NCBI GenBank assembly: GCA_027338645.1
Contig: DAHWSH010000052.1
Coordinates: 32,831 to 96,830, forward strand
Reading direction: 5' to 3'
Source of the DNA: JAJZIH01 sp021785265
GTDB lineage: Bacteria; Pseudomonadota; Gammaproteobacteria; JAKAQQ01
Length of the DNA stretch: 64,000 bases
Numbering within the stretch: the stretch's first letter is position 1; each line of letters opens with the position of its first letter. The notes beneath the pieces are model-generated. The model saw only the letters and a program-made list of their open reading frames with translations, was not told the DNA's origin and made no database searches. Below, piece after piece: positions 35,284 to 43,786 of this stretch. A program made the translations under genes and the position numbers.

Positions 35284-36918
35284 CTACTCATGGTCCGCTT
35301 CCGCATCCGCCCCATCGCCTGTCACCGAGCCGGGTTGGATCACAAAGCCCGCTGCGAAAAGCTTCTGCACGCCGGGATCCTGTTCCAAGGTCTTTTGGGC
35401 CTGCTGTCGCTTGACTTCAAGAAGCGCTTCCTCGTGACGGGCGGGCGTCGGACCTTCCCCCAAGCCCGACTCGAAAAGCACCTTCACGGCCTCCCCTTGT
35501 GTCTCCTGGAGCGCGGCTTCGATCCGGCCCTTGAGCTGTTCGGTGAGCAGGGCCTCCATCCCCAAAGGCAGGCCAAGCACAAGCTCACCGTTTGTAAACT
35601 TTCTGCAGACCGACTGGTTGAGCACCTGCCGGGCAGCCCCGCCCAAGGTCAGCCGGGACACATAGAGGGGCCAGTTTTCCGGAGACAGGGCAAGAGCGGA
35701 TCCGATCGGAGACGGATCGGTCGAGCCCGCCGCGGGGATATCCGGTGCGGGGGCGCGCTCCCGAGGAGGGGGAGAGACCGGCCCGGGTGGGCGTCCGGAC
35801 GATGCCGGCCGGAAACTCAGCAAGCGGATGCACGTCATGTCGAACGTCATCCGCGGATCATCGATCACCCGGATTTCTTCCAACCCACGGCGGACGATCT
35901 CGTAGTCCAGCTGGAGATCAAGCGGATCGACCCGTTTCAAAAGATCCTCCCACCGCGCCATTTCCCCGGCACGGACCCTGAGGCCGGCTCCCCATTCGAG
36001 CCGGGCCGCCAAATCGACGAAACGACGGCCCATGGCCTCGAGAATTCCCGCATAATCGGGCTCGAGCGCATGCAGGGTCTCGAGGAGTGCCCCCAGACGG
36101 ACCGGGTCGCGTTCCAGGACCGCACCCACCAGCGCATCGAGTTGCTCCGGGCCAAGGGTTCCCAGGATTTCCACCACGTCCTTTTCCCGGATACACCCTC
36201 CCCCATAGGACAGGGCGAGATCCAAGAGGCTCAGTGCATCCCGTACGCTGCCGCCCGCTGCACCGGCCAAAAGATCGAGAACCAAAGGATCGGCATCGAC
36301 GCCTTCCGCCCGGACCACCTCCGCGAGATGTCCGGCGATCCGATCCGCCGGGACACGCCGCAGGGCAAAACGCAAGGCGCGGGACTGGATCGTCGGCGGA
36401 ACCTTCTCCGGTTCCGTCGTCGCCAGGAGAAAGTAGACATGGGGAGGGGGTTCTTCCAGCGTCTTCAGGAGGGCATTGAATGAGTGGGCCGACAGCATGT
36501 GCACTTCATCGATCAGGTAAACCCGGAAGCGCCCCCGGGTCGGCAGGTAGGGAACGTTCGCGAGGAGTTCCCGGGTCTCTTCGACCCGGGTCCGCGAGGC
36601 GGCGTCGATTTCGAGAAAATCCGGAAAAGAGCCGGCATCGATCTCCCGGCAATGGGCACAGACTCCACAGGGCTCCGGGGTCACTCCCTGCTCGCAGTTG
36701 AGTGCCTTGGCGACCAGCCGACCGAGGGTCGTCTTCCCGACCCCCCGGGTGCCCGAGAATAATAGGACCGGATGCAGCTGGTTTTTCCGCAGGGCATTCT
36801 GCAGGGCGCGCACCACGGGTTCCTGGCCGATCAGCGCCGGAAAGGAACGGGGTCTCCACTTGCGGGCCAGGGGCTGGTGGGTCACCAGGGGGGACAAGGG
36901 AGGCTCCGTCGGACTCAC
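35284..36918 (-). CDS. dnaX: DNA polymerase III subunits gamma and tau
   Basis: A 544-residue clamp-loader subunit. Walker A is SGTRGVGKTTLGRL, the zinc module is CEQGVTPEPCGVCAHC, and the DEAD-like box reads LIDEVHML; the sensor region LATTEPEKVPPTIQSR follows. The C-terminal third is the tau part that binds polymerase and helicase. No slippery A-run for a programmed gamma frameshift is evident. Its partner delta' is at 48358-49284. Confidence 0.95.
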   Translation of the reverse strand: MSPTEPPLSPLVTHQPLARKWRPRSFPALIGQEPVVRALQNALRKNQLHPVLLFSGTRGVGKTTLGRLVAKALNCEQGVTPEPCGVCAHCREIDAGSFPDFLEIDAASRTRVEETRELLANVPYLPTRGRFRVYLIDEVHMLSAHSFNALLKTLEEPPPHVYFLLATTEPEKVPPTIQSRALRFALRRVPADRIAGHLAEVVRAEGVDADPLVLDLLAGAAGGSVRDALSLLDLALSYGGGCIREKDVVEILGTLGPEQLDALVGAVLERDPVRLGALLETLHALEPDYAGILEAMGRRFVDLAARLEWGAGLRVRAGEMARWEDLLKRVDPLDLQLDYEIVRRGLEEIRVIDDPRMTFDMTCIRLLSFRPASSGRPPGPVSPPPRERAPAPDIPAAGSTDPSPIGSALALSPENWPLYVSRLTLGGAARQVLNQSVCRKFTNGELVLGLPLGMEALLTEQLKGRIEAALQETQGEAVKVLFESGLGEGPTPARHEEALLEVKRQQAQKTLEQDPGVQKLFAAGFVIQPGSVTGDGADAEADHE

Positions 36919-36958
36919 GCCCCCCCCTCGCTGACGGGGGAGGGACCGCCGCGCTCCA

Positions 36959-37048
36959 TGGCGGAGAGGGTGGGATTCGAACCCACGATACGGTTACCCG
37001 TATACACACTTTCCAGGCGTGCTCCTTCGACCGCTCGGACACCTCTCC
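36959..37048 (-). tRNA. tRNA-Ser (anticodon GGA)
   Basis: Read on the minus strand: acceptor GGAGAGG pairs with CCTCTCC, followed by discriminator G and an encoded CCA (36959-36961). The anticodon stem CACGC/GTGTG encloses the loop CTGGAAA, so the anticodon is GGA (serine UCC/UCU). The long variable arm (TACGGGT..ACCGTA) and T-loop GGTTCGAATCC are typical of class II serine tRNAs. Confidence 0.95.
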
Positions 37049-37170
37049 GCATAACCGCTGTCGGGGAACCGGTGCGCTCCGGGGCTCCCCTTCCCCTCTC
37101 ACCCGGAGCCATGAAGCCACCGGGCGCCGGACTTTGAGACCGGGATTCCACCCTCACGGGACTCCGTGAC

Positions 37171-37434
37171 TCAACCGCCCCCCGCTCCCGGGTGGGCCGG
37201 CCTGAGTCCGGGGGGGACAATCGGGCATTCCCCACCGGACAGGGGACTTTTGGCCTTGATCTCCGGGATGCGATAACGCCCGGACGGCAAGACAGAAACC
37301 CCGTTGGTGCGGGGCGCCTGCGCCGGAAGAACCTGGGGTGGATGGTGCGGCACGGGACAGGCGACGCCTGCGCAACCCGCAAGGAGGACCAGACAACCCA
37401 GAACGATCAGACTTTTCGAAACACGGTCAGGCAA
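37171..37434 (-). CDS. Short lipoprotein, BamC N-terminal-like
   Basis: An 87-residue lipoprotein read from TTG 37434, which has GGAG eight bases upstream inside the end of dapA. The signal is hydrophobic (SLIVLGCLVLLAG) with lipobox LAGC at about residues 17-20. The mature part is only about 67 residues, proline-rich, and contains VSVLPSGRYRIPEI followed by CPIVPPG. This resembles the unstructured BamC segment that binds BamD, and bamC follows dapA in many gammaproteobacteria. The two BamC helix-grip domains are missing. The BamC link is an inference from position and short similarity. Confidence 0.55.
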   Translation of the reverse strand: MPDRVSKSLIVLGCLVLLAGCAGVACPVPHHPPQVLPAQAPRTNGVSVLPSGRYRIPEIKAKSPLSGGECPIVPPGLRPAHPGAGGG

Positions 37435-37438
37435 TGCA

Positions 37439-38338
37439 TCATCTCCCGGCGCTGGATCCGGACCGGCCGATGGCAAGCCGTTCCAGAGTGATACGGACCG
37501 TCTCCCGGTTCCTTTCGGAGAGGGGGACCAGCGGCAACCGGATGCCCCCGGGGATCCACCCCATCTCTTCCAAGGCCCATTTGACCGGGATCGGGTTCGA
37601 CTCGATGAACAAAACTTCGTGGAGCGGCGCGAGCGAGTCTTGCATCGCCCGCGCCGCGGACCACTCGCCCCGGAGCGCGTGACCCACCCACCGGGCCATC
37701 CGCTCGGGGGCCACGTTCGCGGTGACCGAGATCACTCCGCCACCACCCGCCTCGATGAAATCGAGCGCCGTCCCGTCATCACCGCTCCAGTAGCCGAAAT
37801 CAGGCCGGCAGAGCTCGCAAAGCGCCCGCAGGCGCTCGACTCCCGGTATAGCTTCCTTGATGCCGACGATGCCGGGAACCCGGCTCAGACGGGCCACCGT
37901 CTCCGGCAGGAGGTCACAGGCCGTCCGGCTCGGCACATTGTACAGGATGATCGGGACCGAAACCGACCGGGCTACCGCTTCGAAGTGGCGGAACTGCCCT
38001 TCGGGACCCGGCTTGTTGTAGTAGGGAGCCACGAGCAGGCAGGCATCGACCCCGAGTTCCGCCATGCGGCGGGTCAGCTTAAGGGTCTCGTCGGTGGCAT
38101 GGGTGCCGCTGCCGGCAATCACCGGGATTCGACCCCGTACACGCCTCAGGACCGCCTCGACCAGGGCTACTTTCTCGACCGGCCGGAGCGTTGCGCTTTC
38201 CCCCGTGGTACCACCGATCACCAACCCTTGCGTGCCGGATGCGAGATGCCATTCAACCAAATGGTCAAGACTTGTATAATCAATCTGGCCGTCTTGGGCC
38301 ATGGGGGTGACCAGAGCCACCAAACTACCCTGAAACAT
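37439..38338 (-). CDS. dapA: 4-hydroxy-tetrahydrodipicolinate synthase
   Basis: A 299-residue aldolase that condenses pyruvate with aspartate semialdehyde at the entry to lysine and diaminopimelate synthesis. The GGTTGESATL motif, Tyr in ILYNVPSRT and the Schiff-base Lys in GIVGIKEA are present. The start ATG 38338 agrees with the family N-terminus MFQGSLVALVTPM. The C-terminus is slightly extended by a Gly/Ser-rich tail (GRSGSSAGR) that also holds the ribosome site of the next lipoprotein. Confidence 0.94.
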   Translation of the reverse strand: MFQGSLVALVTPMAQDGQIDYTSLDHLVEWHLASGTQGLVIGGTTGESATLRPVEKVALVEAVLRRVRGRIPVIAGSGTHATDETLKLTRRMAELGVDACLLVAPYYNKPGPEGQFRHFEAVARSVSVPIILYNVPSRTACDLLPETVARLSRVPGIVGIKEAIPGVERLRALCELCRPDFGYWSGDDGTALDFIEAGGGGVISVTANVAPERMARWVGHALRGEWSAARAMQDSLAPLHEVLFIESNPIPVKWALEEMGWIPGGIRLPLVPLSERNRETVRITLERLAIGRSGSSAGR

Positions 38339-38373
38339 GGCTCACACACGCCTAGGGGGCACGCTGTTGAACT

Positions 38374-38403
38374 ATCTTAATCGTTTACGGAGAGAGCGCT
38401 CAA
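38374..38403 (-). promoter_or_regulatory. Predicted dapA promoter
   Basis: Minus strand TTGAGC (38398-38403), 18-bp spacer, TAAGAT (38374-38379); each hexamer matches consensus at 4 of 6 positions. It lies in the 111-bp divergent gap between dapA and gcvR. Confidence 0.35.
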
Positions 38404-38449
38404 GTCCCACCGGATCGGCGTTGCCCCGCAGGGCCGAGAAGCCGCATCC

Positions 38450-38980
38450 ATGAAGCAGGTCTTGGTGTTGAACGCCATGGGCCCCAACCAATCCGCCCTC
38501 CTACCGGATCTGACCCGCTATATCCTCGAGTGCGGCTGTAACATCCTGGAAAGTCGCATGTCGGTGCTGGGCACCGAGTTCGCCTGCTTTCTCCTGATTT
38601 CGGGACCGTGGGATGCGATCGCCCGGCTGGAAAGCGGTAGCAAAAAGATGGAACGTAAGCTCCAGGTGACGCTCACCCTGCAGCGCACGACCGAGCGTTC
38701 GCTCGTCAAGGAAATGACCCCGTATGCCGTCGACGTGGTCTCCCTAGACCAGGAGGGAACCTTGTTCAACCTGACGAGCTTTTTCACCGAACGGGAAATC
38801 ACCGTCTGCGAACTCAGTTCCCGAACCTATGTGGCGAGCTACACGGGGGCTACCATGATGGCTTTCCAGATGACGATCCTGGTTCCCGCCTCACAACCCA
38901 TTGCCCACCTCCGGGAGGAGTTCACCGATTTCTGTGACAAACTGAACCTGGATGCCATCATGGAACCCGTGAAATCCTGA
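38450..38980 (+). CDS. gcvR: Glycine cleavage regulator GcvR-like ACT protein
   Basis: A 176-residue protein with two tandem ACT domains (about residues 1-80 and 90-170), as in GcvR. In E. coli GcvR binds GcvA and represses the glycine cleavage operon when glycine is low. GPNQSALLPDLTRYILE and the SRMSVLGTEFACFLLISG segment are typical. The dapA-gcvR-bcp arrangement, with gcvR divergent from dapA, is widespread in gammaproteobacteria. No gcv structural genes lie in the window. Confidence 0.9.
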   Translation: MKQVLVLNAMGPNQSALLPDLTRYILECGCNILESRMSVLGTEFACFLLISGPWDAIARLESGSKKMERKLQVTLTLQRTTERSLVKEMTPYAVDVVSLDQEGTLFNLTSFFTEREITVCELSSRTYVASYTGATMMAFQMTILVPASQPIAHLREEFTDFCDKLNLDAIMEPVKS

Positions 38981-38986
38981 AGCCCC

Positions 38987-39457
38987 ATGCCCGACCCGCT
39001 TCTGATCCCCGCCTTCGACCTCCCCGCCTACCCGGGTGGCCACCTCCGCTCCGGCGCCCTTCAGGGTCACCCGACCGTTCTCTACTTCTATCCCAAGGAC
39101 AGCACCTCCGGGTGCACGGTGGAGGCTGTCGAGTTCACGGCACTCCATCCCCGGTTCCGGCAGCTCGGCATTGGGATTGTGGGTGTCTCACGGGACTCGC
39201 TCCGTTCCCATGAAAAATTTGCGCTGAAGTATGCGATCCCCTTCCCGCTCGTAGCCGATACGGAATCCACGCTCTGCCGGGCCTGCGATGTGATCCGCGA
39301 AAAATCGCTTTATGGCCGTAAATACCTCGGGATCGACCGCAGTACTTTCTTTTTCGACGCCGAAGGGCGGCTTCGTGCGGTCTGGCACAACGTCAAGGCA
39401 CGGGGGCACGCCCAAGTTGTTCTCGAGCGGGTGATGACGACCCGGATGGCTCCCTGA
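38987..39457 (+). CDS. bcp: Bcp/PrxQ-type thioredoxin-dependent peroxiredoxin
   Basis: A 156-residue peroxiredoxin that reduces peroxides. The peroxidatic Cys is in YPKDSTSGCTVEAVEF; the family usually has T-P-G-C, and here Ser replaces the Pro. The resolving Cys five residues later, found in many PrxQ proteins, is absent; two other cysteines lie further on in TLCRACDV. It starts 6 bp after gcvR, so the two are probably cotranscribed. Confidence 0.88.
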   Translation: MPDPLLIPAFDLPAYPGGHLRSGALQGHPTVLYFYPKDSTSGCTVEAVEFTALHPRFRQLGIGIVGVSRDSLRSHEKFALKYAIPFPLVADTESTLCRACDVIREKSLYGRKYLGIDRSTFFFDAEGRLRAVWHNVKARGHAQVVLERVMTTRMAP

Positions 39458-39464
39458 ACGATCC

Positions 39465-40892
39465 ATGACGAGACCGGGCAAGCGTCTCTGCGTCCTGGAT
39501 ACGAATGTCCTGATGCATGATCCGGCGGCCCTCTTCCGCTTCCACGGGGACGACCTGTTCTTGCCCATGGTGGTGATCGAGGAACTCGACGCCGCGAAGA
39601 AAGGATTGAGCGAGGTGGCACAGAATGCGCGTCAGGCCAGCCGCTTCCTCGAACAGATGATCCACGGCGCAACCCGGGACGCGATCCACCAGGGATTGCC
39701 GCTCGAACCCTTCTCCCTGAAGTCGGGGCCATCCGCCTCCAATGGAACCCGGACCGGCGGCGCTCAGGGACGGCTGTTCCTCCAAACCGAAACCCTCCTC
39801 GAGCCGTTGCCCCTCGAACTGCCGGGCCATCATCCCGACCATGCGATCCTTTCAGTTTGTCTGGCGCTGGGCCAACGCCAGATTGAGCATGTGGTCACGC
39901 TCATCACCAAGGATGTCAACCTGCGCATCAAGGCGGCCGTGCTCGGCGTCCGCGCGGAAGACTACGCGAGCGACCAGGTGCTCGAGGACCTGAGCCTTTT
40001 GGAAAGCGGCATGCGGAACCTGCCTGTGGATTTCTGGCAGACCCACGGCGAACGGGTCCAGTCGTGGAATCGCGAGGGCCTGACCTACTACGCCGTGGAA
40101 GGCCCTCTCGTTTCCGGGTGGTTCCCCAACCTCTGCCTGTATGGAGCCGGGGAAACCCCGATCGAGGCCCTGGTCCGCGAGACGGATGGACAGCGTGCGG
40201 TTCTCGAGCTGGTCCGGGATTTCCGCGCCCCCCACGCGCCCGTCTGGGGCATCCACGCCCGCAACCGGGAACAGAACTTTGCCTTGAACCTCCTCCTGCA
40301 TCCTGATCTCGATTTCGTGACCCTGCTGGGTCCGGCCGGGACCGGCAAGACGCTCATGACGCTCGCAGCCGGTCTCCAGGAAACCCTGGAGCACAATCGG
40401 TTCCGGGAAATCATCATGACCCGCATCACCGTCCCCCTGGGCGAGGACATCGGCTTCCTGCCCGGGACGGAGGAAGAGAAAATGACACCCTGGATGGGTG
40501 CCCTCCTGGATAACCTGGAGGTCCTGAGCGGCTCTTCGGGGAGCGGCAGCTGGGGACGAGCCGCCACCCAGGATCTACTCGCCCAACGCATCAAGATCCG
40601 TTCCCTGAACTACATGCGCGGTCGGACCTTTCTCAACCGTTATGTCATCATCGACGAAGCCCAGAACCTGACACCCAAGCAGATGCGGGCGCTCATCACC
40701 CGGGCTGGCCCGCACAGCAAGATGATCTGCGTCGGCAACATTGCCCAGATCGACACTCCCTATCTCACCGAAACGACCTCCGGTCTCACCTATGTGGTCG
40801 ATCGCTTCAAAAACTGGCCCTATTCAGGCCACATCACCCTGTCCCGTGGCGAACGGTCCCGCCTCGCCGATTTCGCCAGTCAGTCGCTATGA
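39465..40892 (+). CDS. PIN-domain PhoH-family ATPase (PhoH2-like)
   Basis: A 475-residue fusion of an N-terminal PIN nuclease domain (LCVLDTNVLMHD at about 8-19, further acidic residues at VIEEL and ITKDVN) with a C-terminal PhoH ATPase (Walker A LGPAGTGKTLMTLAAG; Walker B YVIIDEAQNLTP). PhoH2 proteins couple RNA unwinding to cleavage. The acidic PIN residues look complete, so nuclease activity is expected. It is 7 bp after bcp and likely ends that transcript. Confidence 0.92.
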   Translation: MTRPGKRLCVLDTNVLMHDPAALFRFHGDDLFLPMVVIEELDAAKKGLSEVAQNARQASRFLEQMIHGATRDAIHQGLPLEPFSLKSGPSASNGTRTGGAQGRLFLQTETLLEPLPLELPGHHPDHAILSVCLALGQRQIEHVVTLITKDVNLRIKAAVLGVRAEDYASDQVLEDLSLLESGMRNLPVDFWQTHGERVQSWNREGLTYYAVEGPLVSGWFPNLCLYGAGETPIEALVRETDGQRAVLELVRDFRAPHAPVWGIHARNREQNFALNLLLHPDLDFVTLLGPAGTGKTLMTLAAGLQETLEHNRFREIIMTRITVPLGEDIGFLPGTEEEKMTPWMGALLDNLEVLSGSSGSGSWGRAATQDLLAQRIKIRSLNYMRGRTFLNRYVIIDEAQNLTPKQMRALITRAGPHSKMICVGNIAQIDTPYLTETTSGLTYVVDRFKNWPYSGHITLSRGERSRLADFASQSL

Positions 40893-40973
40893 GCTGCAAG
40901 ATCCCCAGGCGGCCCCTTGGTTGTGCCAAGAGGCGCATGTGTTACCATAAAAGTGGACATAACGGAACGATTG

Positions 40974-41022
40974 CATTGCGATCACGCGATGTTTCAGGGG
41001 GAATCCGGAGGTCCGGCTCCCC
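40974..41022 (+). promoter_or_regulatory. Two hairpins in the 5' leader of the FadL-type gene
   Basis: First hairpin: CATTGCG (40974-40980) pairs with CGCGATG (40985-40991) with one G-T wobble. Second: GGGG (40997-41000) pairs with CCCC (41019-41022) around a perfect CCGGA/TCCGG stem (41005-41016). They lie in the 170-bp gap before the porin gene. The second sits about 40 nt before the ATG. Confidence 0.4.
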
Positions 41023-41062
41023 GTCAACGACCCAACAATGAGCCTGCGCAGGAGCGACGAAC

Positions 41063-42430
41063 ATGCTGACGATGACCCGTCTGTCCGCCAAGAAAACTGC
41101 CCGGAATCTTTACCTGTTTGCCCTACTGGCTGTGGCGGGGCTGGGCACCGCCCTCACCCCTCCGGCATGGGGGTCGGGATTCGCACTGAACGAAACCAGC
41201 GCCCGTGAGATGGGAAAAGCCTATGCCGGCAGCGCCGCGAACCCGGACGGAGCAACCGCCGTTTACTTCAACCCGGCCCTCTTGACCCTCCTCAAGAAAC
41301 CGACCCTCAACCTGACCGCCACCATTATCAAGCTCTATGGTGAGTTCACCCCAACCTCGGCCATCGACGCCATCGGGGAACCCCTATCCGGGAATAATGG
41401 CGGCAACGCCGGCCGGAAACTTAACTTCGTCCCCTCGGGGTTCTTTGCCGCGCCCATCAACCACCACTGGTCGTGGGGCATCGGTATCTACGTCCCCTTC
41501 GGGCTCAGCACCGATTACAACGCCTCGTCGATTCTCCGCTACGAGGCCATCTACACCTCCCTGGACGTCATCAACATCAACCCGTCTTTGGCCTACCGTC
41601 TGTCCCCTCACTTTTCCATCGGTCTCGGGTTGGATATCTCGAAAGCCTACGCCAAGTTCACGAACGCGGTCGATGCCGGCGCGGTCTGTTTCGCAAAACT
41701 GGGACCCTTGAATTGCGAGAGCCTGAACCTCACCCCCCAGTCGCACGACATCTTTTCAGAGGTGCAAGGGAGCGACACGGCTTTTGGCTGGAACATCGGC
41801 TTCTTGTGGCATGACTCGGGAACTCGGATCGGTCTCACCTACCGGAGCCGGATTACCCACAATCTTGTCGGAACCGCCTCCTTCAACAACGTGCCGGCCC
41901 TCTTTACGCAAAGTGCCCTCTTCTCCCCGACCGACGCCAGCGCCAACCTCGAAACGCCGGACACGGCGACTCTGAGCTTCAACCAGCAGCTGTCCCATGC
42001 ATGGTCGATCGGTGCAACGGCCAGCTACACCCGTTGGGACTCCTTCCAGCAGATCCAGATTCTCTTTGCGAACCCCAACCAGCCGACAGCCACCACGCCC
42101 GAGGATTATCACAATACCTGGTACGGCAGCGTGGGAACCAGCTGGCGCTACAACAAGCACTGGACTTTCCGGGGTGGCCTCGGCTGGGACCAGAGCCCGG
42201 TCCCGGACTCGACCCGCAACGCCCGTCTGCCCGACGGCAACCGGGATTGGCTGGCCGTAGGCTTCACCTACCTGGTCAACCCGGCCACCAGTTTGTCGTT
42301 TGGTTATGCGCACCTGTTCCTGAACAGTCATATCCCGATGAACAACATCAGTCCATCGGGTGACCAGGTGGTCGGAACCTGGAACCTGGCTGCCAATCTC
42401 TATGCCCTGGAGTTTGGCTACCAGTTCTGA
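41063..42430 (+). CDS. FadL-family outer-membrane transport protein
   Basis: A 455-residue outer-membrane beta-barrel of the FadL/TodX/OMPP1 family, which imports long-chain fatty acids or other hydrophobic compounds. The signal peptide (LYLFALLAVAGLG) ends near AWG; the mature protein opens with SGFALNETSAREMGKAYAG and GATAVYFNPA, the plug-domain signature. It ends in a hydrophobic-aromatic beta strand (YALEFGYQF), the barrel-assembly signal. ATG 41063 gives a slightly long n-region; ATG 41072 is also possible. It stands alone between hairpins. Confidence 0.9.
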   Translation: MLTMTRLSAKKTARNLYLFALLAVAGLGTALTPPAWGSGFALNETSAREMGKAYAGSAANPDGATAVYFNPALLTLLKKPTLNLTATIIKLYGEFTPTSAIDAIGEPLSGNNGGNAGRKLNFVPSGFFAAPINHHWSWGIGIYVPFGLSTDYNASSILRYEAIYTSLDVININPSLAYRLSPHFSIGLGLDISKAYAKFTNAVDAGAVCFAKLGPLNCESLNLTPQSHDIFSEVQGSDTAFGWNIGFLWHDSGTRIGLTYRSRITHNLVGTASFNNVPALFTQSALFSPTDASANLETPDTATLSFNQQLSHAWSIGATASYTRWDSFQQIQILFANPNQPTATTPEDYHNTWYGSVGTSWRYNKHWTFRGGLGWDQSPVPDSTRNARLPDGNRDWLAVGFTYLVNPATSLSFGYAHLFLNSHIPMNNISPSGDQVVGTWNLAANLYALEFGYQF

Positions 42431-42440
42431 ACCGGAAACC

Positions 42441-42468
42441 GGCGGACCGCGAAGCCATCGCGTCCGCC
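42441..42468 (+). terminator. Terminator-like hairpin after the FadL-type gene
   Basis: GGCGGA-C-CGCGA, loop AGCCA, TCGCG-TCCGCC: an 11-bp stem with one bulged C, 10 bp after the stop codon. No T-run follows, so it is only terminator-like. Confidence 0.4.
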
Positions 42469-42581
42469 ATCCCCGGTCCTGCTGAAGCGGGCTTTAGGGG
42501 TCCCGGCGCCCACCGGCGACCCGACGGGAACCTGCTTGTGCCTGACTCCTCACCTGAACCGAACGGAGCCCGAAACCGATC

Positions 42582-43454
42582 ATGCTTTTACCCAGACGCC
42601 AGACCGATGGAATCCTCCCCCCACACTGCCGACCCACACGGATTCGATCGGAGATCCTCGTTGCCGGACGCCGGGTGGTCGCGGTCACCGGAATCCTTGG
42701 GCTGACCCTGACGCTCGGCGCCTGTGCGAGTTTGTCCGGCCATGGCCCGGGACCTTTTCACGACATCAACCGCGCGAACTTTGCCCTGAACGAGGCGGTG
42801 GATCAGGCGGTTCTCCGCCCGACTGCCCATGCCTACGTGGCAGTCGTGCCCCATCCCATCCGGATCGGCATCCACAATGTCTTTTCGAACCTGTCGGATC
42901 CGATGGTGGTCGTGAACGAGTTCCTGGAAGGCCGACCCCGGCAGGGACTTGAGGAAAGCGGCCGCTTTCTGGCCAACTCGACCTTTGGGGTTTTGGGTCT
43001 CTTCAACGTGGCCTCCGCCATGGGCCTCGAGCGCCATCATGCCGATTTCGGACTGACCCTGGCGCACTGGGGCGTGCCGCGGGGACCGTACCTCTATCTG
43101 CCCCTCTTCGGCCCGAGCAGCCTGCGCGGCCTCACGGGGCGCATCGTGGACAGTTATCTCGGAAATCCGGTCCAGTACATTTCATCCGTCCCCATCCGCA
43201 ACAGTCTCACGATCCTCAACCTGATCGAGATCCGGGCCCAGCTCATCGGCCAGGTCCGTCTCATCTACTCTGCACCCGACCCGTATCTGATGATGAAGGA
43301 CGCCTACCAGCAACACCAGCGCTACCGCCTCTACCATGGCCATCCGCCCATCGTCTACCCGGGTCTGCCGGGCGGCCCGGCACCGGGAACGGATGCGCCG
43401 CCCACCCCGGCCCCCCAGCCGGCCGGAAAGCCCCGCCTGCCTTCAAAGCGCTGA
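42582..43454 (+). CDS. mlaA: Outer-membrane lipoprotein MlaA (VacJ)
   Basis: A 290-residue lipoprotein that removes misplaced phospholipids from the outer leaflet of the outer membrane. The lipobox is LGAC with Cys at residue 48 of this model; FHDINRANFALNEAVD, DPMVVVNEFLEG and FGLTLAHWGVPRGPYLYLPLFGPSS are classic MlaA motifs. The N-terminal 30 residues before the signal sequence are unusually long, so GTG 42675 may be the real start. The proline-rich tail is unstructured. It ends 2 bp from the convergent mlaB. Confidence 0.93.
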   Translation: MLLPRRQTDGILPPHCRPTRIRSEILVAGRRVVAVTGILGLTLTLGACASLSGHGPGPFHDINRANFALNEAVDQAVLRPTAHAYVAVVPHPIRIGIHNVFSNLSDPMVVVNEFLEGRPRQGLEESGRFLANSTFGVLGLFNVASAMGLERHHADFGLTLAHWGVPRGPYLYLPLFGPSSLRGLTGRIVDSYLGNPVQYISSVPIRNSLTILNLIEIRAQLIGQVRLIYSAPDPYLMMKDAYQQHQRYRLYHGHPPIVYPGLPGGPAPGTDAPPTPAPQPAGKPRLPSKR

Positions 43455-43456
43455 CT

Positions 43457-43786
43457 TCAGGAAAGCCGGGACGCGTCTTCCAGGAGGAGATCTTCGACCT
43501 GGCAAAGCCGGGCAATGGCCCGGGCCTGGTCGGGCAGGTTCTGGATGCCGAGTGACCGGCCCTGCTCGAGGGCCAGCCGCTTCCATTCGATGAGCTGGGC
43601 CACCCCCGCACTGTCCATGAAAGGAACCTCACCTAAATCCACCGTCCTGATCCGGGCAAAGGCACGCCGGGTCTTCCGGTCCGGCCGGACCAGGGTCGCA
43701 GCCGTGAGCGGACCGGTCACGGTCATCCGGTCACCCGTGATCCGGACCCCCATCCGGCCTGATCGGGACTCAGGCACCGTCGTCAT
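43457..43786 (-). CDS. mlaB: MlaB-like STAS-domain protein
   Basis: A 109-residue STAS protein, the small cytoplasmic subunit that stabilises the MlaFE transporter. VDLGEVPFMDSAGVAQLIEW contains the conserved DSAG motif. It overlaps the mlaC stop by 4 bp and ends the mlaFEDCB operon. The N-terminus begins with about 12 variable residues. Confidence 0.85.
   Translation of the reverse strand: MTTVPESRSGRMGVRITGDRMTVTGPLTAATLVRPDRKTRRAFARIRTVDLGEVPFMDSAGVAQLIEWKRLALEQGRSLGIQNLPDQARAIARLCQVEDLLLEDASRLS

Noticed and set aside
35284..36918. Programmed frameshift making a separate gamma subunit from dnaX
   Set aside because: I saw no A6/A7 slippery run with downstream stem in the relevant part of the gene.
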